From the NCBI RefSeq assembly GCF_963576545.1, contig NC_083638.1, positions 28,989,900-29,053,899 of the forward strand: 64,000 bases of DNA, given 5' to 3'. Position 1 is the first letter of the stretch; each line of letters begins with the position of its first letter. Source of the DNA: Limanda limanda. Taxonomy: Eukaryota; Chordata; Actinopteri; Pleuronectiformes; Pleuronectidae. Shown one piece after another: positions 23,301 through 33,635 of this stretch. The position numbers and the translations under genes are program-made. The notes under the pieces are model-generated. The model had not been told where the DNA came from. It worked only from the letters and a program-made list of their open reading frames with translations, and searched no databases.

Positions 23301-24003
23301 TGAGGATAAACCAAAAGGATAGGCGTTATGCCCCAGGAAGTCTTTAATTTCCCTGACCATTTTACGTTCCATTCTAACTATCTATCTATGTGTCCCTGAC
23401 TAAACTGTCACTAATATGAATACTACCCTGTGCTAATTTATGCTTATTGCTACTCAAATCTAGCCTATATCTAATATATACAACAATCTGTCCTTTATCT
23501 ACAATATTTTTTCTATACTATCCCTTCTCTAAATACTTTCTCACCTGAATTAATCTTACCTCAACAATCTCCCAAACTCTATCACTTTCTCAATTCTCTT
23601 TTGCTATTTGTATTTCTCTCGCTGTCTCTCTCTGAATATCCTTACTCCCTACAAATCAAGTGAGCTGAAAAATCCATATAAGTAGGCCTTGCCACCAACA
23701 GGTGACTGTGATTGAGCGAGTGTGAAATTACCTTCCTAATTATTTGGGCAAATGCTTTGATCATTGTAATTAGCCAAACGTTTCACACATGCGCAGGATA
23801 TAGCAGTTTTTGATGATGTCGTGCGTGCGGTAACACACGGGCGCAGCGGTGTCCAAATGTGTGACGTGTGACCGATAACTCTGAGTTTTCAGGGAAATTG
23901 TGACTGTCACAAGTTAACCTGGGCGTGTTCCCTGAAACAATAACTCATGGTAAGCTGTGCACAGGCTTCACAGTCACCCATCCATAAATGTGACTGTAAT
24001 TAT

Positions 24004-24090
24004 CCCCGATCACTGGCGCAGTGGGCAGTGCCATGGGCACTACGTTAACTTTTATGTGAACCACAGCAGATCGATTCCCGTGGTGGGAAT
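24004..24090 (+). other. tRNA-like module B, right arm
   Basis: The plus strand shows GATCACTGGCGCAGTGGGCA, with the A-box-like part, and AGATCGATTCCCG about 60 bases further. The mirror copy is at 17161-17247. Confidence 0.5.
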
Positions 24091-24258
24091 TCTCTCACAT
24101 TTATATTTAGTCTGAAGATGATACTGACACAAAAGGCATTTATTCTGTGTTGGGACTATCACCAGATGACATGGGCGTTACTTTAAAGCACATCTGGTGT
24201 TATGCAGCTGACAAAGCAAGGAATGAGACATTTATCTAATGTGCGACAGAGATTTCAG

Positions 24259-24338
24259 AGGCTCGGTGGCGTAGTGAGATCGTCATCTGAACAGAAGCTA
24301 ATAGTGCTCCTGGTCGCTGTTCCGAATCCCGGTCTAGA
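24259..24338 (+). other. tRNA-like module A, right arm
   Basis: The plus strand shows GGCTCGGTGGCGTAGTGAGA and, 46 bases on, CTGTTCCGAATCCCGG. One extra C lies in the B-box-like part relative to the left arm. The mirror copy is at 16324-16402. Confidence 0.5.
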
Positions 24339-24603
24339 TTTTTATACTGTGTTTTTTTGTTTTTTTTTAACCATTTAATATATATTGCTGTCTCAACGTG
24401 ATGCTGACACGGATACATGAACTCATGAAGGGTTTCTGTATGATTTTTATTTCAGCGAGACCTTGAATAGATCACCGCACTTCACACCAAGCGCTTTGTG
24501 AAAATGACGAATCTGCGACCAGCTCTGCAACCGACCATCAACATCTGGAAAAAGGTAAACATATCGCCAGACGCCATGATCGCCAGTTAAACTGGAACAC
24601 CGG

Positions 24604-25340
24604 TGCCGGAGCTAACGCTAGCAGCAAGCTTATGTTAGCTCCCGACAAAAAGCTGTTTTCTATTTATACATGCTGCTTCTACCGGGGCAAAACACACACA
24701 CAGAAGACAGCGTTAGCTCGCTGCTGCTACCCGTAAACAAACACTGACACGTCCAACCTGGACAAAGTCACATCCAGCTGAGGCAGCACAGGCACAGCAG
24801 TGACACACAGACAAACAGAATCACAGCAGCCACAGCATCAACACAGTGAAGCAGCTCCGAACTCCTACCTGGAAAAAACAGCAACACGTCCACCAGAAAC
24901 AAGCCGCTGACATGGAGCAAGCAGCCCGCGACATCAACCAGCGAGCCTGAGCTGAGGAGGGAGCTGTGGCAGGTAACTCACCCCGACCGCAGGCTCTGTT
25001 TCCTCCGCTTCTCACCCGGCTCCCTGGCTGGTTAGCGTCCCCCCTCGGCTAGCTCCCCAGCTAACACCCCCCCCCCCCCCCCCCCCACTCGGGTTGAGGA
25101 GGGTGGTCTGGCTCGTACTTCACCCTGGTCTCCGCCATGCAAACCCAGTGTGACGTCGGAAAAGCCCATAATCCCATAGGACGCACTGTAGCGTAGCGTT
25201 TCTGACAGAGAGGAACCACACCAAATCGCGGGAGTTGTATTTTTCCAGAGTTTTTGGGACGGTAGACATGCCAGATACCCAAATTAACGTATAGAAGCAC
25301 TACAAAAGTGGAATTTGCATAATATGGGCCCTTTAAACAA
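24604..25340. other. Older element flank with poly-C and TTAA end
   Basis: No gene is supported. A run of about 20 C lies at 25067-25086. The segment ends near 25336 with GCATAATATGGGCCCTTTAA, which I recognise as the terminus of a common fish MITE; TTAA at the edge would fit a piggyBac- or Kolobok-like target. The other end of this MITE was not found. Confidence 0.45.
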
Positions 25341-25627
25341 AATTAAGGTAACTGAGCTTAATAACAACAAGTTAGAGTTATAAATCATGCTGGCTATATT
25401 GAAGCGGAAAAAACTTTGAAAAGTCACACTGACACTAAAAGCGCATAAAGAAATACCTTTATTTTCTGTCCTCCTAAAGGCAGGCGACTCAAGAGCGGTG
25501 AAACGTACAGCCCTTTGCCTCGCTCACTTCTCTTTCTCCATTTCAACTCGAAAGGACTTAAACATATATATATATTGTATGTCAGGCATATACACTCAAT
25601 GACACATTTGTAATATTACTTCTTTGG

Positions 25628-28600
25628 TCAAGAATATTGTCTTAAGTATCTTAGGATAAAGTGGGAACCTTGTTTCTTAATAGATTGCTTATTGACAGTA
25701 ATTCTTACCTTCTTTCGTGACCTTTCTGTGTCGGCATACTCAAGCCGAAGGGCATCGTGCATTTCTTGATATATTTGCACAAAGTCCTCCATCCTTGAAA
25801 ATCGTCTTCTTTGAGACCTTATGGTCTTCAGGTCCCACTGACTCTTTTCCATTATGCCCTGGGTCCGATTATCTCGGGTGTAGTTCTGAATAATTAAATG
25901 TAAATCGATTAAAAGACACCAAAGATACGTATATACGTGTATACACTGTATGTATATATTTTTTTACACGCGTCCTCATTTAAGTAAATGGGAAAATGTT
26001 TTGAGTGTTACTGTGTGTATATATATATAATCATATAATAAATTTGATATATACCATATATATCATATATAGAAGACAGAAAAAATAGAATGCAAGGTTT
26101 TATCTGTGTTTTTGACTTCCTGACCTCGTTGTGGCGCTGACTCAATTGATGGTATGCTGGTCCTGTCCCATGGAATATTTAGAGGTCACTGTTAGTATGA
26201 GATAATTGACATTTAGGTTCCTTAAATCACAGGAATAGTGTACAACTTTTATTTAAACTAACCTAGCATCAGTCCAGACCACAAGGTGGCATGTGGGAGG
26301 AAATGTTTCGCCAAACACGGAACAAAATTTGGTGCATGGTATGGGTTCACTTCACCAGTGAGATCAAGTGGTGCCTGATCAATGATCTCCTGGAAGTGGC
26401 TCATCAAGGGTGTGGTTCCTACATCCAGCTATAAGATAAAACATTCAATCAAAGACTTGTAGGATACTATTTCATAGAAAACCACATCCACCACAGTGTA
26501 TTTAACATCATCAATATATTTTTAAAATTACTTTAGAGAGACATTTGATTATTAGTACATTAGTACAATATTCAAAGTCGTACATATTAGCAGACATCCA
26601 TTTATCCATTCTATGTGACACTCCAATTCACGGACATTTGGTATACCAATATTAATACATGTGTTGAGATTATATGTGGTTGCAGTTTGTTATGCACAGT
26701 AGGTACTAAAGTGATGCTCTCTTGTGATCATGTAGTGGTAAAAATATGTTTGACATATTTCCATAAGGCTCCATTTTGATAGTTTTGACAGAAAATTTAG
26801 TAAAAGTAATTGTAAGTAAGCTGTGAATCAATCATGCTAAATAGTTAGCCCACATCAATGTATTAAAATGGTGTTGATTCTAGTTTATAAAAGCTAAATA
26901 ATGATTGAAAGTGCTTACAACAGTGAATAACCTAAATCGAATTTTATAAAATCTTTACTATGGGTAATCTGCCTGTGCAGTGGTACCATAGATATACTTT
27001 TCAGTATTACCTTGTAGTCTCCGGGGACGATTTGTTCATCTTCTATCTCCAAGGTCCCCCTTTTTGCCATCCAGAGATGCAGGTTTTCAAGGTGCTATTG
27101 AATGTTCTTCCCAGTGCACGGACTGCAGAAGAGTACAGTCGTACTGAGAAGAACCTCATCCAAGTCTGTAAGACTTGAACTGCATGCAAGTAGGCCAAAG
27201 GTGTGCATTGCCAGCTTGTAGTGTTTTGCATTCCTAGAAACACAGTATAAATAACAAAGTTATTATCATCAGTAATTAATGTTATAAATCTATTGTTCCT
27301 TATTTAAAATACAATAATACATACTGTTTTTTGCAGAGGTCCTTGGCATTCTTCATGATGTGGCTGAGACATCGATGAAGAATGGGCAGGTAGATCTTTC
27401 TAGTGGGATGTTGTCCAGTGACAATTCTATGGTACTTCTGCAATAAGTCTTCCAGACTTGACTTGCAAAATGTCATTGCAAGTGATTGCAGAAGTACCAT
27501 AGAGCCATCACAGACAATCATCACAGGCCTTTTGTTGGATCTCCCCCTGTACATCCTGACAAGATCTGTCTGAAAGGAAGTAGGTCACAGATGCTGTGGT
27601 GTGGTCACATGTTACATACGATGCAACAGGAAGTGGTGACGCCCCCTTCAATGGATTTCTCAACACTAACTCATACACATAGAATGGGGGACTTTGCGAT
27701 GTTTCTTTACGGATCACACTACCTGTTGCATCAAAGTAGATAATATCCTCCCTACACCTTTTATAAAATATTGCAAGGGTCTTCTTTGACCAAAGCATTA
27801 CTCATTTAGGCTGCATGAGGACCTTCTGCAAAACCTGATTGTCTGTGTTTTCTTGTTCCGCAAAGATTTTCTGGAGGCTTAAAATCTCGTTGGAATGACG
27901 TCTACGCAGCTTTCTTTGGCTTGCCGATATTGTTTTTAGAACGTCTTTTGTTGGGGCTTCATCCCTGCATCCAGATTCAATTACCTTTTCTGGAATTCTA
28001 ACCAAAGACTCCAGATATACAGTCCTGGGCAGTTTGGTCTCCAGAACTACTCCAGCAGACCTGCGTGCATCAGCACGGACTGGGCTTCTTTTCAAGTCAT
28101 TGACATTGTGGCAAACATCTCCCCCGGAGAAAATGACTGTTGCCTTCAGGGTGGTTTCATCCTTGACCTTAACATCCACAGTAACTGGGCAATCCGAGAA
28201 ACAGCAGTGGCCACTGCACTTGAAAATTGCTGCCTGGGTCTAAGACAACAGGGTTTTCACACAGTGTCTCTTGAAGCCAAAGCTGCAGTAAGGATGAATT
28301 TGGCAATTACATTTGTCCACTGCAGTTCTTGGAAAAGTCTGCCCTTCTGACTTTCCCTTAACCTTTGCCATTTATGTCTGTCGATAAAAAAGACACAGGG
28401 CTGCTGTGGCAAACCACATCGGAAGAATTTCTCCTCTGTCTCGCTGCTGTCTGTGGAGTAACCTGGTTCCTTGTCACTAACCTGTTAAATGGGAAAAAAA
28501 ATCATAGCAAGCATCAGTGATCGAATTCTAGATGTTTTTGCTCAATAGAACAAAGTAGGTCAGTCTGCCTCGTAGTGAACATGGGTCACTACGAGAAGAG

Positions 28601-29582
28601 TGGGTGCACAGTGTGCAACTTTGAAGGCTGGATGTAAACTACCCATCCAATCAGTATTTTGAGACAGTAATAGTATTTTCTGTGCTTTCTTCCATTGGCT
28701 GAACACTTTACAATTGAATCCATTAATTGTATGGGCAAGACACCTGTGTGCTGGGGCTCATTCCGGGACTGTCACTATGTAAGGTTAACAATGCACTTTA
28801 TTTACAATAATAGGTGCAATTACCTTTGCACAGGTGGATTGCAGCGAATATCTGTCATCACTCTCCTGTGTCACCAATGATGCAACATCAGTGGGAGAGT
28901 CATCATCCAAGTCTTTCTCCCGCACATCCTGGAAAGACAGATGGGGTGGGATTAGGGTTGCAAAATAGCCCTGCTGTAGAGTGAAGGATGCTGGGAATTA
29001 TCTGTGCATGTGATGGAAGAATGCAGAGTGAAGGGTTGAAATTCAACATGCAGCGTGTGCTGCATTCCATACATCTTTACAATAAAGTTTTGAATGATGT
29101 TTTTATTGCTCAGCGTTTAATTTGCGTATTTTAGTTTTTTTTCAAAATTCCCAAAATTCCCGAGGTAAACTTCCCATGGAAAGTTTCTGGAAATTTACCG
29201 GAAACTTTCCGCCCCTTTGCAACCCTAGGTGGGATAATTAATTAAAAGGCCACAAGGAAGTGCATAGACGAAACACATTAGAAAGTTGAATGAACAATTA
29301 CATTTTAATCATCTTACAGTTCTTATCTCTCAATCAATTTAAGTACATATCAATCATACACCAATTACGTTATAGACCCGCCAAAAGGATTCCGTTTGCG
29401 TGTTACAAAGTTCTCCGTAAAACATCACTGGATAAACCTATTTTTTAAAAAGCACCCTGTAATAACCGCTGTCTTTTTTACTTTCGATGAAATGACACAA
29501 TACGTACCAAAGAGGATGTTTCCTCTGCAGTGGTTCTCTCCTCAACCTTGTCATTCGTCACTTGGGTATCGCCTGAGGTGCG
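25628..29582 (-). pseudogene. N-terminal half: DDE transposase of Ulp1/PHD element
   Basis: Exons run on the minus strand from 29582-29508 and 28929-28825 (acidic head), through about 28480-27500, to about 27315. They encode a Cys-rich patch FKCSGHCCFSDC, then IIYFDATGSVIRK, VICD-like IVCDGSMVLLQSLA and LHRCLSHIMKNAKD. The first two Asp residues and the Cys/His cluster are consistent with a DDE-type transposase core. Exons at about 27240-27005, 26430-26268 and 25890-25710 follow; the last has MEKSQWDLKTIRSQRR. Stops and frame changes are frequent, for example after GKNIQ and near 28250. The family is common as an 'uncharacterized protein' in fish, from memory. The missing C-terminal part is found at 5537-9298. 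Confidence 0.65.
28953..29227. mobile_element. 275-bp hAT MITE
   Basis: TAGGGTTGCAAA at the left and TTTGCAACCCTA at the right form a perfect 12-bp inverted repeat. GGTGGGAT stands at 28945-28952 and again at 29228-29235. There is no coding frame. It lies between two exons of the large transposase gene. Confidence 0.95.
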
Positions 29583-30165
29583 CTATAGAATGTAAAACAT
29601 AATAATTGTATGAAAAAATGACATATATCACACATGTATCGATAGTTGTGTTGTGCAATAATGGTTAGGAGTGATACCATAAGCTGGTGTGCCTTTAGGT
29701 GTTCAATAAATGTGGTTATCAAAATAAAATATAAAACATTAATATTTAAAACATTAATATCAAATCATAACTTAAGTTTGTTTAAGTTCTCGCGGGGCAC
29801 CACTCTCACAGAAGGGAAAAGATAGCGAGATTCACTTAGAAATCTTAATATTTACTATTACAGACTATATAATGAACAGTTAAGGTTTATAGAGTTCTTG
29901 ACAGTGTACAGTTGGCAAAATTCACTTATGCAACATTAATGAAGCGACAAGTTTAAAAGAAAACATTTATTATGGACATAATAAAGTATCAAAAACACAA
30001 GTTACTAACAAAATGTACAAACTAACAAGGATTGTGATTGTGCGTGTGTGTGTGAGAGGGGCTCTCTGGTAGTTAACAAAGAGAGTCATACCTTCCTGTG
30101 GGCTCCTAAGAAAGCAGCCCCCCCCCTCCTTCTGGAGTGGGACATAGTTAAGTAGGTGTACAGAT
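29583..30165. other. Gene-free stretch, LTR-like character in part
   Basis: AT-rich sequence with a TTTATTATGGACATAATAAA palindromic patch near 29965. It may be an LTR remnant, but I found no partner, primer site or coding region. A short TG array lies near 30040. Confidence 0.3.
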
Positions 30166-30250
30166 TAGGGACGCACCGATCTGCTTTTTTCACCTCCGAT
30201 ACCGATACACATATCTGAGGTTTAGTATCAGCCGATACCGATCCGATACT

Positions 30251-30290
30251 AATTAAACAGTCGGATTCCCCTGGTCCGCACCAGTTCTAA
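30251..30290 (-). pseudogene. 28S rRNA fragment, 3' piece
   Basis: Read on the minus strand this is the conserved 28S stretch that starts TTAGAACTGGTGCGGACCAG and runs to GACTGTTTAATT. It is nearly identical to vertebrate 28S rRNA from memory. It continues directly, after the inserted 30291-30857, the fragment at 30858-31115. Confidence 0.9.
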
Positions 30291-30857
30291 CGCCGTAAGC
30301 GCAGCGCCAAGCCTTAAATAACAGCTGTCTCCCATCCACCCCCATGTTAATCCTTTGTGCGGGTCCCACCAGAGGCTGAAGCCCCGGGTATACAAAATAT
30401 GCATCCCATAGTTTGTATTCCCCTTCTGTTGTCCTGGAGTTTTAATTTGACTTATCACATTATTAAATGTCCATCTTTGCCCATCCAGACACAAAAGCAG
30501 TCATAAAGATAAAAAGAGAGGGGGGGGGGGGACATAGGCTTGAGTGGAGAATACGTAATTTACCCTCGACACCCAACATGGAACGGAGCAAACAGCGGTG
30601 AAGTCCTTGAAGATGGATGACATTAAATTAATAATTGTGGAGTGGAGAAGTAGTACAGTGAGCTGTATGATCCTCGGCACATGTTGTATAAAGATAACAC
30701 CAAAAAGGACAAATGCTGGGACGCTGTTGCAGTTAATGACAAATATCAGCTGTATGTGTGATCACGGAGAGGAATCGCAGGATGACTGCCGCGGAGTTAA
30801 GAGTGTCCGGACCAGCGTTTACGCGACGCTTACGCGTCCTGTGTGAACCCGGCGTTA
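30291..30857. mobile_element. Small element inserted in the 28S fragment
   Basis: Removing this 567-bp segment restores the normal 28S order at CAGCTGAC|TTAGAACT. The ends read CGCCG at the left and CGGCG at the right, with TAA and TTA just outside. This would fit a PIF/Harbinger-like insertion with a TWA target, but the two triplets differ by one base. No coding frame is supported. Confidence 0.6.
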
Positions 30858-31115
30858 GTCAGCTGCTAGGCGCCAGCCGAGGCGCATCGCCGGAGTAGTC
30901 CCCTACGCAAACCCCCAGCGGGCGCCTTAGCTGAAGTGATCCGCGAGAAGGGCCCGACGCGCGTCCAGAGTCGCCGCCGCCGACCAACGTACCCGGTCCC
31001 CTCCAACGGCCCGCCTTCCGGACCGGCGACGGACACCACCCCGCGGCCCAAGAAAGAGAAAAGCCCCCGCACCAGCGACGCCGTGAGGCGCCACCGGACG
31101 AGGACCCCCCCAGTG
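30858..31115 (-). pseudogene. 28S rRNA fragment, 5' piece with variable domain
   Basis: On the minus strand the sequence contains GGCGGCGGCGACTCTGGACG, then CGGGCCCTTCTCGCGGATCA and GGCGCCTAGCAGCTGAC. This is the part of 28S rRNA just upstream of the 3' piece, including a GC-rich expansion segment. It cannot yield rRNA here. A related copy is at 37255-37381. Confidence 0.9.
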
Positions 31116-31745
31116 TGCTGTTAAACTCAAAAGTGACACGGGGGAGCCGATCCTTTCGCTCGCTCCATTTTGTAAACACTGTAGGCTCCGCACGGCGTGT
31201 TGCTTGCGTATGACGTCACTCACAGCACACAGCATAGAATTACACTGAATAGATCAGCTGATATGGATCGGCCCATTGTCACCGATACCCGATCTAGAAA
31301 TTTCTTCAATATCGGTACCGATACCGATACAAATATCGGATCGGTGCATCCCTAGTAGACAGTGGAGAGTCTGCGTAGAGCGTAACTCACATTAACTTTC
31401 ATTTAGCTTGTAACTACAATAACACCACATATATCAAACTTATCAACACCATGCAGAATCGAATAAACAGTCTTGCTTAGTCTAGTCTCATTATTAAGCC
31501 CAGTATGTTACCAGTCCTGCTTCCGCGGTTCTGTTGAGCTGTGATGCTCTTGCTTGTTGAATTCCTTACCTGCAGGATATCAAATTGCTGCTAGGAGTTT
31601 GGTAGAGCTTGAAGGGTTGAGGAGATTTCCTTGAGAAGGTGAGCTGGAAAACTGCACCTTTGCGCTCCTCTCATATAGTGTTGCACGGTGTACCGGTACC
31701 AGAAAGGTACCGCGGTAACCTTATGTTAAAAACGATACGGTTTAG

Positions 31746-32760
31746 CAGGGTTTCCCCCAGTGCTGTATAGGCCTGGCGGGCCGCCAGGCTTTTCTCCCCC
31801 CCCCACCAGGCTAAGCGTCGCTTGTTTTTTTTATTTAAAAAAAAAAAAAAATCCGTCACTCGCGCACATCAACACCACTTCACTTCCTCATTGAGCCCCG
31901 ATCCCCAAGCAACTCCATCCTATTGGTCCAAACAGTCAAATGTCCCTACCCGACCCATTCACTGACCCTCAGACATCAGAACGCTCCTTCAACACAGTGT
32001 TTTACTGAAAATACGTTCCCTTCACTGACCCTCAGACATCAGAACGCTCCTTCAACACAGTGTTTTACTGAACATAAGTCAAAACCAAACATAAACATAA
32101 ACCTAGTCCGTTACACTATTAGGCTGCAGTTATTTGGTTTTATTTATTTAAAAATAGGGTACTTCTTATTTCATACATTTTCCACAAATATGGGGAGGAC
32201 TCAAATAGCCCTACAAAGTTCTGTGTTTCATTTATTTCAAAGTAGGCCGACACTTGCCTGTGTATTTTGTTTGTTTGTTATTTTGTTGCTTGTCTGTTTG
32301 AGTAGCTGCCTGAAAGCAAAGAAGTAGTAGGCTTACCTTTTATTGGTAACCAAACTGTTACGGTTCACTGTTTCTGAAATAAGAGGCCTGACTGCTATGT
32401 TCACAGCAAACTTGAATTTTTTTTTTATATTACAATATATTACAATTTTTCTATCGATTAATCTGACGACTATTTTATCGATTAGTCGATTAATCTAAAC
32501 GATTAATTTTCCTCCAAAAAAATCAAATTGACCATTTCAATTCAGTTAATTTTATTTTGCTAACAACAAACTGTATGTCACCGTATAATGCAGCACAAAA
32601 CAAAGGCTCAAATATTAAAGTGCATATTAAACAAAGTGCAACATGTTTAGAGTATAAGAAACAATGGTGTCCAGCTCAAAATCCGACTCAACCCCCCCCC
32701 CCCGCCGCTTCTCTAGCAGCGCTACCACCAGGCTTAGCAAGTTTTCTGGGGGAAACCCTG
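31746..32760. mobile_element. Nested element with CAGGGTTTCCCCCAG ends
   Basis: The inverted repeat CAGGGTTTCCCCCAG is perfect over 15 bp. GGTTTAG stands immediately outside both ends. Inside are a tandem duplication at 31962-32070 of about 56 bp, a segment 32110-32310 that recurs at 44690-44840, and a minus-strand 3' end of the ZBED hAT (32440-32690). It has no coding frame of its own. Confidence 0.8.
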
Positions 32761-32853
32761 GGTTTAGCATATTTTTAGTACCGGTACTTTATTATTATAG
32801 CACGCTATCAGAGCGGACTCACTGCTCCGCTCCCTGTCCCGCTGCCTGCATTC

Positions 32854-33012
32854 TAGGGCTGCTCGATTATGGTAAAAATCATAATCACGATTATTTTTGA
32901 CAATATTGTAATCACGATTATTCAAACGATTATTTTTGAGTTGGAAACATGAGGCATTTATTCAGAATTTTTCTCCAAAAAAACACAAATTTTTTTTTTG
33001 AACATTAACAAT
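32854..33012. mobile_element. Second hAT terminus (TAGGGCTGCTCGATTATGG)
   Basis: The terminus is followed by repeated 'aatcacgatta' words, typical of a fish hAT. CTGCATTC just outside could be its target copy, but the right end was not found up to 36307. The transposase downstream may belong to this element. Confidence 0.6.
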
Positions 33013-33500
33013 GAAATAAATATACTTACAAAATGAAATAAGGCATAGAAAAACTTAAATGTATCCAAAATAAACTATGTATCCAGCTGTTCTGCAGTTT
33101 CTATAAAACATTTAACAAATAAAATAAATATACTTACAAAATTAAATAAGGCATAGAAAAACTTCAATGTATCCAAAATAAACTATGTATCCAGCTGTTC
33201 TGCAGTTTCTATAAAACATTTAACAAATAAAATAAATATACTTACAAAATGAAATAAGGCATAGAAAAACTTAAATGTATCCAAAATAAACTATGTATCC
33301 AGCTGTTCTGCAGTTTCTATAAAACATTTAACAAATAAAATAAATATACTTACAAAATTAAATAAGGCATAGAAAAACTTAAATGTATCCAAAATAAACT
33401 ATGTATCCAGCTGTTCTGCAGTTTCTATAAAACGTTTAACAAATAAAATAAATATACTTAGAAAATCAAATAAGACCTAGAAAAACTTAAACGTATCCAA
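33013..33500. repeat. 108-bp tandem repeat, about 4.5 units
   Basis: The word TATACTTACA occurs at 33021, 33129, 33237 and 33345, with a diverged copy at 33453, each 108 bp apart. The units differ at few positions. The array lies in the 3' untranslated side of the transposase gene. Confidence 0.92.
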
Positions 33501-33635
33501 AATAAACTTTCTCATGTTTTAGTGCACTGCCACAACATTCTGAACCTAACATTTTTGTAAACGACACTCACTGAAATGAACTTGAACTTAAGAATAATTT
33601 TAGGTGAATGTGGCAAATGCTGGTAGGGTTACTTA

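Larger units (their letters stand above)
17987..23372 (-). pseudogene. Ginger transposase: integrase, Ulp1 peptidase, Zn finger
   Basis: About 13 exons on the minus strand. The first (23372-23252) starts MERKMVREIKDF and includes a YPFG motif. Next come an HHCC zinc-binding region (EHGGHC, then CPQC), the catalytic triad in MIDYFTKW, LLTDQGRKFVN and NGFVEKMNGT, and a GPF/Y motif (MLGPFTIVKL). A Ser/Pro-rich linker leads to a Ulp1-like peptidase: LVEGE joined to LINAYITI, a His in CEHQHLTLT, an Asp in YVDPFG, and QIDATSCGVIVCK with the catalytic Cys. The tail has WFHCSF and CPLC, a PHD-like end, and a TAA stop at 17989-17987. All catalytic residues appear present, although the usual Trp after the His is Leu. 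The frame shifts once, in the AG-rich run near 21815-21840, so the copy is probably inactive unless that base is an assembly error. Confidence 0.8.
16055..24599 (-). mobile_element. Ginger1-type integrase DNA transposon, 8.5 kb
   Basis: The element starts TGTTCCAGTTTAACTGG and ends with its exact reverse, CCAGTTAAACTGGAACA (one base differs inside). It is flanked on both sides by CCGG (16051-16054, 24600-24603). From memory, Ginger1 elements duplicate CCGG or CCGT and have TGT...ACA ends. The interior encodes a Gypsy-like integrase followed by a Ulp1-like peptidase, the published Ginger1 domain plan. The inverted repeats (about 810 bp) are longer than the 40-270 bp I recall for the group. A 1930-bp hAT sits in one intron. 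The element lies within the long intron of the Ulp1/PHD transposase gene. Confidence 0.9.
23790..24599. repeat. Right terminal inverted repeat of Ginger, 810 bp
   Basis: This arm is the reverse of 16055-17459 without the extra 0.6-kb segment. It ends GGAACA directly before CCGG. It carries both tRNA-like modules on the plus strand. Confidence 0.92.
30166..31354. mobile_element. hAT that carries a 28S rDNA segment
   Basis: The left end TAGGGACGCACCGATC and the right end GGATCGGTGCATCCCTA are the termini of a well-known fish hAT group with many internal CCGATAC words. Between them the sequence 30251-31115 is 28S rDNA, interrupted once. No transposase frame is seen. The flanks (GTACAGAT and GTAGACAG) do not form a clean target duplication. 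Confidence 0.8.

Noticed and set aside
30859..31235. GC-rich frames of about 100 codons on both strands as proteins
   Set aside because: They are readings of 28S rDNA expansion sequence.
32640..33500. Regular repeats near 33 kb as a CRISPR array
   Set aside because: The units are contiguous 108-bp copies without unique spacers, and the DNA is vertebrate.
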